Positions 10,400 through 22,372 of a DNA stretch of 64,000 nucleotides are shown piece after piece. Each line of letters starts with the position of its first letter. Position 1 is the first letter of the stretch. Source of the stretch: Voacanga thouarsii. Lineage: Eukaryota; Streptophyta; Magnoliopsida; Gentianales; Apocynaceae. A program made the position numbers and the translations under genes. The stretch lies in the NCBI GenBank assembly GCA_026120185.1, contig JANUWF010001701.1, forward strand, positions 1,240,001 to 1,304,000, read 5' to 3'. The notes beneath the pieces were generated by a model. That model saw only the letters and a list, made by a program, of their open reading frames with translations, had not been told where the DNA came from and searched no databases.

Positions 10400-11808
10400 G
10401 TAACGAGCTAGTAGTACTCTCCGATTGGATATATTAATTGAAGATATTCAACTACTCTTTTCCATGTTATTGATGCCAAGACCTCCTACAATATTCTGCT
10501 AGGAAGACCATGGCTTCATGATAATGGTGTAGTGCTATCAACCCTGCATCAATGTTTCAAATTCTGTCGAAACGGCGTGGTGAAGAAAATAGATACTGAT
10601 GATAAACCATTCACTGAAGCTGAGGTGCATATTGCTGATGCTAAGTACTACATTAAAAAGGATGGTGAATCAACTAAGATCAATTTATCAAGAGGGAAGG
10701 AAGATAAAAATGTTACTTTCTCCAAAGATGTTAAAGTTACAGTATGTGCAGAAAGCTCTACCAAGCAACCTGTATGCAATAAGCCACTAGGGGGCTCACT
10801 TTGCCTCTTATAGAGGTTAATCCTATCAAGTCATCAAATACTCCTATAAAGGGATTTGTTCAGCCAGAGAAAGAAGCAAAAGTAGAGCATGATGAATTAC
10901 CGACCTCACGTACGGAGGAAGAATTTGACCCAAATGCTTATAAACTCTTAGCAAAGGCTGGATATAATTTGTAAAGTCAATATTTATTGGGAAAGCTTCC
11001 TGCTGATATCAATAAGGAAAAGGGTCAAAGCTCGGGATCTATCCAAAGCATGCAAATAGGAAAAGAGCGTGCTAGCCTAGGTTACAAACAAGCATCGCCC
11101 ATCTCTCTCAAGATTAAAAGGGTCAACGTACAGTATATTACTATAGAAGATGAAGTGATGCCAAAACCACGATTTGTTTTTGGTAGGATAGGAGATACAA
11201 ATTCACGTCCATCTGTCTTCACTAGGTTAAGCCTAAAGAAAAGAAGAAAATATGTTTTCAAGAGACTTGGAGTCACAGTCACTTCAAAGGCAAGACATTC
11301 TAGCAAAGTCTCCTCCAAGGCAAGAACGATGGTGAATTGCAATGGAATCTTAAAAATAATAACACAAGTGACACCTGATGTGCCTTGTGATGAAGAAAGT
11401 GTAGTCTCTTATAATCACATCACTATCTATGATAAAGAGTGTACCGAGGAAGAAGATGTTGAGCATGCTCCAGTAGAACTTGAAGAAGGCGTAAAAGCCA
11501 CAGTTGATGAACTCAAAGAAGTAAACTTGGGCACTATTGAAGATCCTCGCCCAATTTACATAAATGCACTCTTATCGCCTAAAGAAGAAAAGGCCTATGT
11601 CGACCTGCTGAAGGAATTCAGAGACGTCTTTGCTTGGACATATAAAGAAATACCGGGCTTACCATTTAGCTGTAAAGGATATGGCAATGTTCCATTAATT
11701 GAAGTAGAAGTAAACAAGCTGATCGAAGTCAAATTTATTCGAGAGGTCAAGTATCCAACTTGGGTTGTGAATATTGTCCCTGTAAGGAAGAAAAATGGAC
11801 AAATTTGA
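10400..11808 (+). pseudogene. Tat pol: end of protease and linker region
   Basis: The segment YNILLGRPWLHDNG (about 10483-10524) is the conserved C-terminal motif of retropepsin-like proteases in Tat elements. A shift near 10800 and a TAA at 10972 break the frame. The longer open part, 10987-11808, is a basic linker leading into the RT, with the acidic segment EEEDVEHAPVELEEG. It closes with the RT N-terminal motif IREVKYPTWVVNIVPVRKKNG, ending in TGA (11806), probably a former CGA. The catalytic Asp of the protease lies upstream, beyond the Tekay insertion, and is not visible here. Confidence 0.8.
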
Positions 11809-12855
11809 ATTTGTGTGGATTTTAGAAATCTAAATGATGCCTGTCCAAAAGATGATTTTTCACTGTCTATTCCTGAACTAATGGTAGATGCAACCACTGA
11901 CCATGAAATTCTATCTTTCATGGATAGATCCTCTGGGTATAACCAAATCAAAATGGCACCAGAAGATGAGGAGCGTACTCCAAAAAGAATCTATTGTTAC
12001 ACAGTGATGCCTTTTGGTTTGAAGAATGTTAGAGCCACATATCAAAGAGCAATGCAAAAGATCTTTGATGACATGCTATATAAGATCGTGGAATGCTATG
12101 TGGATGACTTAGTGGTCAAGTCACGTAAACGAGTTGATCATCTTCAAGATTTGAGAAAGACTTTCGAACAACTCCGAAAATATCAATTGAAGATGAATCC
12201 TTTTAAATGTGCTTGTGGTGTCACTTCTAAAAAATTTTTGGGTTTCATCGTTCGTCATCGAGGTATCGAAATAGATCAATTAAAGATCAATGCAATTATG
12301 AGGATGTCTGAGTCGAGAAATATCCATGAATTAAAGAGTTTACAAGGAAAGTTGGCCTACCTCCGAAGATTCTTCTCAAATCTTATCGGACGCTGTCAAT
12401 CGTTCAGTCGTCTAATGAAGAAGGGTGTACCATTTGAATGGGATGAAGTGCCAAAATGCTTTCAAATACATCAAATCTTATTTGATGAAGCTTCCTGTGC
12501 TTGCTGTACCTATCCCGGATAAGCCATTGATTTTGTACATTGCTGCGCAAGAACACTCAGTGGGAGCATTGCTTGCTCAAGAAAATAACAATGGCAAAGA
12601 AAATGCACTCTATTACTTAGGTCGGATAATAACACCAAATGAGTTGAATTATTCACCAATTGAGAAGTTTTGATATTTTCAATTCAAAAACTGAAGTACT
12701 ATTTTCAAGCGCATACTGTACGCCTTATTTCCAAAGCTAATCCTATAAAATATGTCATGACAAAGTCTGTGCTATTTGATCGTTTAGTAAGGTAGTACCT
12801 TCAACTCCAACAATTTGATATTGTCTTCATCCAATAGAAAGCTGTCAAAGGGCAA
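11809..12855 (+). pseudogene. Tat reverse transcriptase and RNase H
   Basis: The RT continues directly after the TGA. It shows CVDFRNLNDACPKDDF, the MPFGLKN motif, and an intact catalytic YVDD at 12097-12108. A one-base shift near 12460 moves the frame. The RNase H segment follows (KPLILYIAAQEHSVGALLAQE). TGA at 12671 and two TAGs near 12793 and 12836 interrupt the connection that ends in the ADFLADHP motif. The motifs fit the Tat branch of Ty3/gypsy. The order and spacing are normal, so only point damage and small indels separate it from a working copy. Confidence 0.85.
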
Positions 12856-13383
12856 GTGCTGGCGGATTTCTTAGCTGATCATCCTATCCCTACTGAGTGG
12901 GAACTAAGAGATGAGTTGCCTGATGAAGATGTTCTTGTTATTGAGATTCTCCCACCATGGAGGATGTACTTTGATGGTGCGGCATGTCGTGAAGGTGCTG
13001 GAGTTAGTGTAGTATTCATTACCCCTGAAGGAGATGTATTACCATACTCTTTCACATTGACTAAAAGATGCTCAAATAATATGGCTGAATACCAAGACCT
13101 TATACTTGGATTAGAGTTAGCTGTTGATATGAAGCGATTGCATCTCGAAGTATATAGGGATTCCCAATTGATTGTTAATCAATTACTTGGTGAGTATGAT
13201 GTTAAGAAACCTGAGTTGATCGTGTATCATAATTATACGAAACGACTTATGGGATATTTGAGTGATGTGATGATCGAGTATGTATTAAGAAGAAAAAATA
13301 AGCAAGCTGATATGTTGGTAAAATTGGCTTTTACTTTATGTCTACATGATCAAGAAATTCAAGTTCTTATATGTCAAACATAG
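12856..13383 (+). pseudogene. Second (archaeal-type) RNase H of the Tat element
   Basis: The 175-residue open segment has the pattern WRMYFDGAACREGAGVSVVF, then a Glu in NNMAEYQDLILGLELA, then DSQLIVNQLLGEYDV, and ends with the RRKNKQADMLVKLA region. These are the D-E-D blocks of an RNase H of the archaeal type, which Tat elements carry in addition to the ordinary retroviral RNase H. The frame ends in TAG at 13381 but continues in frame into the integrase region, so the stop is a mutation. Mutations of the Gln/Asn kind (such as YQDL where YEAL is usual) suggest old age. Confidence 0.8.
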
Positions 13384-14708
13384 GTCATACCGTCTATTTT
13401 TGAAGATGAAGACAATGAAGGGTATGAAATCCATTCTGTCTTTGTCTGTGACATTAATGAAGAAGATTGGAGACAACCTTTTATAGATTATCTCAAAAAT
13501 GAAAAGCTTCCAGATGATCCACGAAGACAAAGTGATATTCGCTGTCGTGCCACCCACTTCTTTTTCTATAGGGATACGCTCTTTCGACGTTTGTTTGAAG
13601 GTATCTTCTTGAGATGTTTAGGTCAAGAAGAGGCTGTGCGAGCAATTGAAGAAGCTTATTTTGGCATATGTGGAGCCTATCAATCTAGTCCGAAGTTTCA
13701 TTTTCGCATCAAGAGGATGGGATATTATTGGCCTACTATGGTGAAAGACTACCTAGATTATGCTAGGAGATGTCAAGCATGTCAATTCAATGCCAATTAT
13801 CTACATCAACTGCCTTAGCCATTGCATCCAACAATTGCTTCATAGCCATTTGATGCATGGGGATTGGATGTTGTTGGACCACTACCAAAGTTTTTTGTTG
13901 GGCATCTTTATATCTTGGTTGCAATAGATTACTTCTCTAAATGGGTAGAAGCTGTAGCACTAAAAGAAGCAAAAAAGGAAAATGCCATTGATTTTATATA
14001 TGTAAACATTATTTCTCGATATAGCATTCCTCGATATATTATCACAGATGACGGCAAGCCATTCTGCAATAATTTGATGGACAAATTATTTGAGAAGTTT
14101 AAATTCAAGCAGTACAAATCTTCTATGTACTATGCCCAGGCTAATGGACTCGTTGAAGCTTTCAATAAAAATTTATGCAATTTATTGCAAAAAGTGGTTA
14201 CTAAGTCAAAAAGGGATTGGCATTTTTGTATTGGAAAGGTACTTTGGGCATATAGGACCACTTACCCCTCTCCAACCCAAGCTACCCCATATGCGTTGGT
14301 ATATGGTGTGGAAGTTGTCCTTCTACTAGAGCAACAAATTCCTTTCTTGAAGATCGCTATTCAAAAAGGTCTCACCAAGGAAGATAATGTCTGTCTCAGA
14401 CTTGAAGGGTTAGAAGCACTTGGTGAAAAGAGGTTAGAGGTACAACAAAGGTTAGAATGCTACCAAGCTCGTATTTCCAAAGCCTTTAATAAGAAAATGC
14501 ATATTTGTTCTTTTCAAGTTGATGATTTAGTACTCGCTGTGAAAAGACCAATCATCGTTGGACATAAACCAAAGAAGTTGACATCAAAGTGGGATGGCCT
14601 ATATGTTGTTTAAGAGGTTTACTCATATGGATCTTATAATATAGTTGTTGAAGATGGGTTGCGAATTGGACCGATCAATGACAAATATTTGAAGTGATAC
14701 TATGCATA
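13384..14708 (+). pseudogene. Tat integrase
   Basis: The open segments 13384-13818 and 13864-14613 lie in the same frame. The first holds the zinc-binding region ending CQAC (near 13780). The second holds the catalytic core with D in LDVVGPLP, D in ITDDGKPF and E in GLVEAFNKN. TAG at 13816 and a second TAG near 13843 separate them. TAA at 14611 and TGA near 14696 interrupt the tail, which ends YYA plus TAA at 14706-14708, the usual end of Tat polyproteins (a GLRIGPING-like motif precedes it). The three catalytic acids are visible, but the gene cannot make one protein. Confidence 0.85.
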
Positions 14709-14715
14709 AATGAAC

Positions 14716-14814
14716 GCTCCTTGACCGCATGAGCTTAAACTGCAAGTTGCTCCTCGACTGCACGAGCTTAAACTGCAAGTTATTCCTAACCTGTATGAGT
14801 TTAAACTGTGTAAA
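14716..14814 (+). repeat. Three 33-bp tandem units after Tat pol
   Basis: Three units of 33 bases (14716-14748, 14749-14781, 14782-14814) share the core GAGCTTAAACTGCAAGTT; the third is more diverged. A related but broken phrase recurs near 14890. They begin eight bases after the pol stop. No coding potential is evident. Confidence 0.8.
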
Positions 14815-15279
14815 GGTAACCACCAATAGTGTAGTACGTGGTTAAACTATTGAAACACTCCATCAAGTCCAAGTTGGTAAAAATGGATACTCCTGGCCCG
14901 CACGAGTCAAAATTGTGAACGGCCCCTCCAAAACCATATCCATCCATTTTTAAACAACGTTTGACTTGATTCTTAAGTTATTTTTAAGGTACGTAGGCAG
15001 CTTAAAAGAAAATTTCTTAGTTCAATCACATCATTTCATCATTCTACATTTTTCTCCTTTGTTGGAATCAAGTGATTATTTATTGTGAAATCGACGTTTG
15101 CAATAAGTAAAAAAACACATATGTGCGAAAAAAGGTTGAGACAATATGAAAGAAGTATATTATTGATACTAGTAAGGAAGCAACCCTATTTAACAAAAAA
15201 GAAAAAAGAATACAACTGCTTAATGAATATATGAGGTGTTACGCGACATCAAGTAAAAAACTTGAAATTTTCCAAGTCT
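14815..15279 (+). other. Non-coding spacer between Tat pol and the antisense gene
   Basis: The stretch holds no credible ORF. It contains the phrase ggtacgtaggcagc near 14988, which recurs after pol in related elements, and then AT-rich sequence leading into the 3' end of the antisense gene. Confidence 0.6.
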
Positions 15280-16605
15280 TATTGCATTGCCACCAAATGT
15301 TCTCTTATATTCTTCAAGTTGGCTTCATCTTCTTCATTTGATTTAGGGGCGTTTTGAAGTAAAGCAAACTCTTCTTTGAGGGACAAGCAGGTGGACTCTA
15401 CTTCTAAAAGCTGCCTGTTCTTTTCCTCAACAGCAGTTAAATGTTTTTTATCCTATTTCTTTAAGCGTTTGAGCTTTATTTTGAGAGCAGTAATAGTGGC
15501 TTTAACTCGTTGTGAGTTGGCTTTACTTTCTTCAATTTGACTTGTGAGATCACACTTTTTAGCCTCAACATCACCTAAGTGTTAGCTAGCAGCAGAAAGC
15601 AATTTTGCATGAGACTCCTTTGAGGCTTTCTCCGAAGAGGTGGATCTAGCATTGTTAAATTCAAGCACTTAGCAAAGAAAGAACTCGAGAGATTATCTAA
15701 TGGTGACAAATCAACAATAGGATTTTTGTTCAATTCTTTAAGGATATAGCATGCTTGATCCTCAAGTGAATAGATTTGCTCGATAGGCGTTTGTTGAATT
15801 ATTTGATAAAATTGCTGCCATACTTCCGTGACAAACTTCTTTTTGCAATTTGACATTAAGGACTCTCCTGAGAAGGTAGAGATGGCTGAACAATGTTGAT
15901 GAGCTACTACCTTAGATATCAAATCCTCATGCTGAGAGTAAGAAATGTCCTTGCAACCATCTTGCTTTGAGTAGTGAGAATCATTGATTGAGCCTTGAGA
16001 ATAAGTATCCTTATCAAGGGCTATAACGTTGTCCACCTAATGAAGAAGAATAGCAAAGAAGTTGAGTTAAAAGAAAAGAAAATAGGAATAAAAACAAAAA
16101 AACAAAAAGGGAAAACCAGTTTTACTTTATCCTTGAAGGTCTCTTGATCATTGAACTCTTGGTTTAAAGTTGTAGTTGCTGCCTTCGTTCTCTTCCAACA
16201 ATTGTCTCTACACTAGAACTCGCTTCTTTAATTCGATTCAAATCCTTTTGTTTTGAAGATGATGAAAGTTTCTCTATAAGTAAGTCATGATCCGAAAAAG
16301 AATGTCTATCATGTCTTGAAGAATTTTCTAACCCATTTCAAGCATTGAGAGTGGTAGTATCTTGATGAAGTTTCTTCTCAGAGTAAGACAAGGTCTCTAC
16401 TTTCTTAAATGCAGATTTTTGGGAATTTAATATCGAAATGTGATCTTCAAGAAAGGTTCCATGCACTTGTTCCCACCATGCTTTATACTCTGTAGTATAG
16501 TGCTTCTTTATGCTTTAAGGAGTGGCTGAAAATGTTACTTTGGTCATTGTTCCGCGAAGCGTGCATCTTACCCAAAGACGTAAGCCATCTATTAAGGCGG
16601 CCTTA
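15280..16605 (-). pseudogene. Antisense PMD gene, 3' half: PMD end, intron, coiled-coil tail
   Basis: On the minus strand the frame continues the PMD protein from 16605: LIDGLRLWV, then YKAWWEQVHGTFLEDH. A likely 89-base intron spans 16125-16037 (GT..AG, U-rich) and joins FKDK to VDNVIALDKD in frame. The second exon is open from 16036 to about 15660. After a one-base shift a lysine/glutamate/leucine-rich coiled coil follows (ESKANSQRVKATITALK..., LLEVESTCLSLKEEFALLQ) to about 15280. Several TAA/TAG codons (near 16517 and 15587) break it. The upstream half lies at 22378-23890, separated by the TR-GAG insertion. Its function inside the element is unknown. Confidence 0.75.
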
Positions 16606-18114
16606 TGATGCGTATTTATTTGGGTATAAAAAATCATATAAAGATAAGTACATTCCCAATCAAGTTAAATTAAAACGTTAATCCCAAATTACACATATGA
16701 GCAAGAGTACTCATCATTAACATAGCATAGGGTTCAAACGAATGTCGATCCTCAAGGAACAGGTATACATTAATCCATTTTCTTTAATTATTTAACCTAC
16801 TCAATAAAGTTAAAATAAAGAAATAAAAATATATACATGTCAAGGATGGAGAATTATATAACTTAAACCATTACTAGGACAAACATAACCTTAAAGTACC
16901 TAATCATTATCATAATTAACTATTCTCTTGGCATCATGAAAAATTAATATAGATTCACTTCTTTTTCAATCCATGAAATCACTACATTCTAGATAAATTA
17001 GCATCACATTCCTGTCTCAATTAATTCATCCAAAAGATGTATTAAACACAATCATTTGATAAATCTCCATTCCTGGCAAACTTAAAATATGAAATTAACC
17101 AATGAATCCATTCCTAGTAGACATCAATTAACCTTTAATTACCAGTTCTTAGCAATTAACCTCTTTTCCAAGCAAGTTAAGAGACAACAAATCTAAAACT
17201 AATGAACTGAAACCACCATCAACCCTTTTTCCAAGCAAGTTAAAGAAACAACCAATTAATTTCGTAATCAACCCAAGTAATTAAATACCAAGAAGAATAA
17301 TAAATTAATCAAAAGGTCAAATAACTCTAAAAATCATGAATATTTAAAACAATGTCAAATTACAATAAAACAATTAACACATCATTGTTCAAGAAAAAGA
17401 AAACAAAGTAAAAGAAAGCACTCATAGACAAGCCTCCTTCTTCTTCCTTTGAAAATCTTCTTGCACAACCCTCTTTGAATTGAAGAATTCCTCCTTTGGT
17501 TTGAGTTTTTTTCTATGATGATCTATGAATTCTCATTTTTTCTCTTGTGTTTTCCATCTATTTATAGGCTTAGGAAGTGCCTAAACTCGTTGGTGTAAGG
17601 TTCTTGGCCGAGGAGAAGTAGGAAGATACTAAAAGTCTGCGGATTACCAAAAACCGCATAGAAAAATCAAGATTCCGTCTTATCCTCTGGGCACAGCCGG
17701 CACCGCCTTGGTTGCTGGAGCCGGCGCCGGTTGTGTTCTGTTTTTTCAATCGTTTGCCGATTTTTTTCTTGATTTCAGTACAATGTTGTCCAAAGTACAG
17801 TCGGCGCCGCCTTGGCTACTAGAGTCGGCACCAGTTTGGTTCTATTCCGGTCCTATTTCATAATTTTTTATCACCTCAAAGTGCGTGCAAGCAGCACGTG
17901 GCTGACGCCACTTCCTCTGGCCTGTCTGGCGCCACCTCTATTCTATTTTGCGACATTTTTGCTTTGTTTTACCCCTAAAATCTGTGATAATACACAAAAT
18001 ACCTTTCCAAGGGTAAAATCTCAAATATGAAGGAATATGGCTAGTTATTGAATAAAATGTATCACAAAAGAGTCTCAAATAACAAGAAAAATATGACTAA
18101 TTTAGGCCCTATCA
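16606..18114 (-). repeat. 3' LTR of the TR-GAG element
   Basis: It is 1509 bp and colinear with 20857-22372. On the minus strand a TATA box (TATAAATA, complement of 17559-17566) sits mid-LTR, and the same box is present in the other two LTR copies of this family. Three GGCGCC palindromes occur at 17723, 17803 and 17928. Confidence 0.92.
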
Positions 18115-18155
18115 CATTTTCCCACACTTAGATCTTTGCTTGTCCTCAAGCAAAG
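18115..18155 (-). other. Polypurine tract and 9-bp hairpin upstream of the 3' LTR
   Basis: On the minus strand aagtgtgggaaaatg (18129-18115) abuts the LTR start TGATAGGG and serves as polypurine tract. Just upstream, 18134-18142 and 18147-18155 form a perfect 9-bp stem (CTTTGCTTG with CAAGCAAAG) around an AGGA loop in element sense. Confidence 0.75.
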
Positions 18156-19857
18156 TATCAAAGACAAGTAGAAAAACACACAGTTTTCATAGATTCACTT
18201 AATTAATTTCAAAATAATATCTCTAATGCTTCCTTCATTCAAGAATATAAAACACATACTACTACATCTTTCACAACAAATGCAAGACTTGTGTAAGTGA
18301 ATAGTAACTTAGTAGAACCATCCCAATACTAAACAATATTCTCAAACTATTGAAAAGAATTTAGTTCAAAAAGAATATGCATTCCATAAGCTTACTTTCA
18401 TACACTCTCTCCACTAATCCGAAACATACCATGATTCTACTTAAGTCATGTAGGACTTTTAAGCTTGTAATGTAAGGTTAAATGGCTTGTAATGTAGTTT
18501 GTCAAACGAAGGATATAGGAAATTCAAACATCAAAGAAGATGAGAGTTTGCAAGAAAAGGATAAACAAGATGTATCAATAATTTCCAAACTCTTCTTGCT
18601 TTCCTATTCCAAGATTAATCAAAACCCATAACCTTGTTTAGCAATTGCAGTTCAACTTAAGCAAATCTTGCATCTCCATAGCTCATTCTCAACTCATCAA
18701 TAATTTTTTTCACAAGATCATTTAAATTTTAGCAATGATGTCAATGACTTGATGTGAACTCACTTTTACAGCTCAATCACCATTCCTCTTGTGATCTTTC
18801 TTTTCTTTCTCTTTCAAATTTTTTTCTTTTCTTTCTTCTTTTGTTTTTCACTGCTGCTGTTCTTTTCTTTCTCAGTTTCTCTCTTTCCATCTTTTCTAGC
18901 AGCTTTTTTTTTTCAACCTTTCTTTTTTTCTTTCTTTCTCTTTCTTTCCCTTCTTCAACTCAACATAACTATTGATGCATGACTAAAAGTAACGAGTCAT
19001 TATCTTTCTCCAAGTATTCTCCCTCAACATTCTTCTTCATATACTTTTATAAGCAATGGATAAAGTATGATAACGGGTTTTAAGAAAGAAATTCACCAAT
19101 TTAGGCTCAAAATAAGCACTAGGGATAATATAAAAATTTGGTAGGCTTGAAAAGCTCAAACTATCCAAAGAAGGCCTATTACCGTCATTCTTAAGTTAAA
19201 TCATGAATGTCTTTCTTATTTCGCCTCGAGAGGTATTCAAGTAAGTTCTAGAATGCTCCATGAATTTTAGTGGAGAAACGTGTTTAAGAACAATGTAAAG
19301 CATTTGATCAAGAACTACTTAGTCCAAGTGAGTGCAAAAAGTCATGCATAAGCCATAAACAATATATAACATATGCTCTATAATCCATCATAAAGACATG
19401 CATTAAAAATACAGTTTGAAATCTCAAAGAAAATTAGAAAAATTTTGTGAAAATTTTGCTCACAAGAAGGATAAAGTATAAAAGAATGATGCATAGAAGA
19501 ATTTTCAATCGAATCACTCCTTCACATTTAAACTGGACATTGTCCTCAATGGCCAAACAAATAGAACAAGGAAGAAATAATGCCATAGGACCAAAAATAT
19601 AGGAGAAGAGATAAAAAAGATAATACTTCCATATATTATGCAATTTGTTGTACAAGAGCTGAGTTTCGGAAGAAAGAGGCAGTGGCAAAGTACCTAAAAA
19701 GAAAAATACAAAAGAGCACCAAAACATAAAAACTAGAAAAGAAAAATAAAAAAAATTAGTACAACAAAGGAAAGAAAATAAGAACTAACTAGAAAAGACG
19801 TGAGAAGATAAAGGAAAACCAAGAGTGAACAATAAGATAAAGTATGGAACAAGCAGC
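18156..19857 (-). other. Non-coding interior of the TR-GAG element
   Basis: The stretch between gag and the 3' LTR region lacks polymerase motifs in any frame. It includes a T/CT-rich block at about 18785-18965. A second AGGA-loop hairpin at 19538-19551 has a 5-bp stem (CATTG with CAATG), a mismatch, and two further pairs. The short ORFs here are low-complexity by-products. Confidence 0.7.
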
Positions 19858-20498
19858 TCAATCCTCCTCCTCCTCATCATCATCATCAGCCGGCGCGGAA
19901 GGGCCCTCACCACCATGTTGGCCCGAAAAATGCTGTCTCCATTCAGCCCAGTGCTGTTCCATAGTAGCTTGCCGTCTTGCAATGTCATCGATGGAGCCCT
20001 GCAAGCGTAGGAGCATCTCCTTGAATCTCTCCCAACTTTCATACAAGGGCACAGAATCTAATTGTTGGAAGGCAAATATCACATTCCTAAGTTTGGCTGT
20101 CCTAGTTGGAGGAAAATATTTGGCCAGAAATTTTTTAGCTAGGGCATTCCACGTAGTGATAGAACTTATAGGTAAAGACTTTAACAAAGATTTGGCTCTA
20201 TCTCTAAAGGAAAGCGGGAAAAGTTTTAACTTTATGGCATCCTCCAAAATAGATTCATTTTAAAAGTATCACAAATCTCCAGGAAATTAGCTAAATGGGC
20301 ATTGGGATCTTCTTCAGGTAATCCATCAAATTGAACCATGTTTTGGATCATCTAGATAATATTGGGCTTTATTTCAGAATTATTTGCATCCACCCTAGGC
20401 CTAGTGATACTCGAGCCTGTGCCCGAGATTGCAGGTTTTACAAAGTCATCTATAACCCTCCTATTATTCCTAGCATTGTGATTTTGAGCACCATCCAT
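19858..20498 (-). pseudogene. Athila-type gag, broken
   Basis: On the minus strand an ATG at 20498 starts MDGAQNHNARNN. The peptide continues through EIKPNII, a TAG near 20353, and [27 protein letters not shown] one-base shift near 20250 leads into the open 129-residue segment, which has the capsid motif LFPLSFRDRAKSLLKSLP followed by ITTWNALAKKFLAKYFPP. Both are typical of Athila gag proteins. The C-terminus is a run of Asp and Glu ending in TGA at 19858-19860. There is no zinc knuckle, and pol does not follow. Family assignment is by these motifs. Confidence 0.8.
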
Positions 20499-20833
20499 GT
20501 CAACGATCAAGTTTCTTGGGATTGTCCGGTGGATCTTTGATAGTGTCCTTTCGATTTTGGGATCAAAATCGACTATCTCGCCTTTAGATTTTCAGGTCAT
20601 ATACCAAGGATAACACCTAAAAAAAAAACATGAAGCGAGTTAGATAACAGAATTCATTATTACAACAAAATTAAAAGAATACAAGGTTAGTTAAAGTTAG
20701 TAAATTAGATTACAAGAATATACAAAGATACACAAGATACAAAAGATAGCACCTTTTTGCAAAAAGAACAATTGTACATATTTACATATTTATATGGTTA
20801 AATCAACGAAATCCAAGCTTTCATGCTGTTGTT

Positions 20834-20850
20834 CCCTGGCAACGGTGCCA
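20834..20850 (-). other. Primer-binding site like tRNA-Asp
   Basis: On the plus strand ccctggcaacggtgcca mirrors the 3' end of plant tRNA-Asp with two mismatches, both C-to-T at former CpG or CCGG positions. It lies six bases from the 5' LTR. Use of tRNA-Asp agrees with Athila-type elements. Confidence 0.75.
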
Positions 20851-20856
20851 AAAGCT

Positions 20857-22372
20857 TGATGCGTATTTATTTGGGTATAAAAAATCATATAAAGATAAGC
20901 CCATTTCCAATCAAGTTAAATTAAAAAGTTAATCCCAAATTATACATATGAGCAACCGTACTCATCATTAACATAGCATGGGGTTCAAATGAGTGTCGAT
21001 CCTCAAGGAATAAGTATGCATTAATCTATTTTCTTTCATTGTTTAACTGACTCAATAAAGTTTAAAAAAAGAAATAAAAATATATACATGTCAAGGATTG
21101 AGAATTATGTAACTTAAATCATTGCTAGGACAAACATGACCTTAAAGTACTTAATCATTATCACAATTAACTATTCTCTTGGCATCATGAAGGATTAATA
21201 TAGATTCTCTTCTTTTTCAATCTATGAAATCATTACCTTCTAGATAAATTAGCATCACATTCCTGTCTCAACTAATCCACCCAAAAGATGTATTAAACAC
21301 AATCATTTGATTAAATCTCCATTCCTGGCAAACTTAAAATATGAAATTAACCAATGAATCCATTCCTGGCAGACATCAATTAACCTTTAATTATCAGTTC
21401 TTAGCAATTAACCCCTTTTCCAAGCAAGTTAAGAGACAACAAATCTGAAACTAATGAATTGAAACCACCATCAATCCATTTTTCAAGCAAGTTAATGGAA
21501 AGAAACAACCAATTAATCTCGTAATCAACCCAAGTAATTAAATACCAAGAAGAATAATAAATTAATCAAAAAGTCAAATAACTCTAAAAATCATGAATAT
21601 CTAAAACAATGTCAAATTACAATAAAACAATTAACACATCATTGTTCAAGAAAAATAAAACAAAGTAAAAGAAAGCAATCATAGACAAGCCTCTTTATCC
21701 TTCATTTGAAAACCTTCTTGCACAACCCTCCTTGAATTGAAGAATTCCTCCTTTGATTGGAGTTTTTTTCTATGATGATCTATGAATTCTCGTTTTTTCT
21801 CTTGTGTTTTCCATCTATTTATAGGCTTAGGAAGTGCCTAAACTCGTTGGTGTAAGGTTCTTGGCCGAGTAGAAGTAGGAAGTTACTAAAAGTCTGCAGA
21901 TTACCAAAAACCGCATAGAAAAATCAAGATTCCGTCTTCTCCTCTGAGCACAGTCGGCGCCGCCTTGGCTGCTGGAGCTGGCGCCGGTTGTGTTCCGTTA
22001 TTTCAATCATTTGCCGATTTTTTTCTTGATTTCAGCACAATGTTGTCCAAAGTACAGCCGGCGCCGCCTTGGCTACTAGAGTCGGCACCGGTTTGGTTCT
22101 ATTCCGGTCCTATTTCACATTTTTTTGTCATCTCAAAGTGCGTGCAAGCAGCACGTGGCTGGCGCCGCTTCTTCTGGCCTATTCGGTGCCGCCTCTATTC
22201 TGTTTTGCGACATTTTTGCTTTGTTTTATCCCTAAAATCTAAAATAATGCACAAAATACCTTCCCAAGGGTAAAATCTCAAATATGAAGGACTATGGCTA
22301 GTTATTGAACAAAATGTATCACAAAAAAGCCTCAAATAACTAGAAAAAATATGACTAATTTAGGCCCTATCA
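20857..22372 (-). repeat. 5' LTR of the TR-GAG element
   Basis: It is 1516 bp, with the same ends as the left copy. The TATA box complement is at 21816-21823. Four GGCGCC palindromes remain at 21956, 21980, 22060 and 22161, one more than in the left copy. Confidence 0.92.

Larger units (their letters stand above)
16606..22372 (-). mobile_element. Gag-only Athila-like element (TR-GAG type) with CCTTA target duplication
   Basis: Two direct repeats of about 1.5 kb (16606-18114 and 20857-22372) flank 2.74 kb of internal DNA. In element sense (minus strand) each repeat starts TGATAGGGCC and ends ACGCATCA. The flanking five bases, CCTTA at 16601-16605 and 22373-22377, match perfectly. A primer site like tRNA-Asp lies next to the right LTR and a purine-rich tract next to the left one. 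The only coding content is a broken Athila-type gag; no RT or integrase is present, so mobilisation must have used proteins from elsewhere. The LTRs differ by roughly 4-9% depending on segment. Confidence 0.9.

Noticed and set aside
18754..18982. Phe/Leu-rich ORFs resembling membrane proteins
   Set aside because: They are translations of a T/CT-rich tract inside the TR-GAG element.
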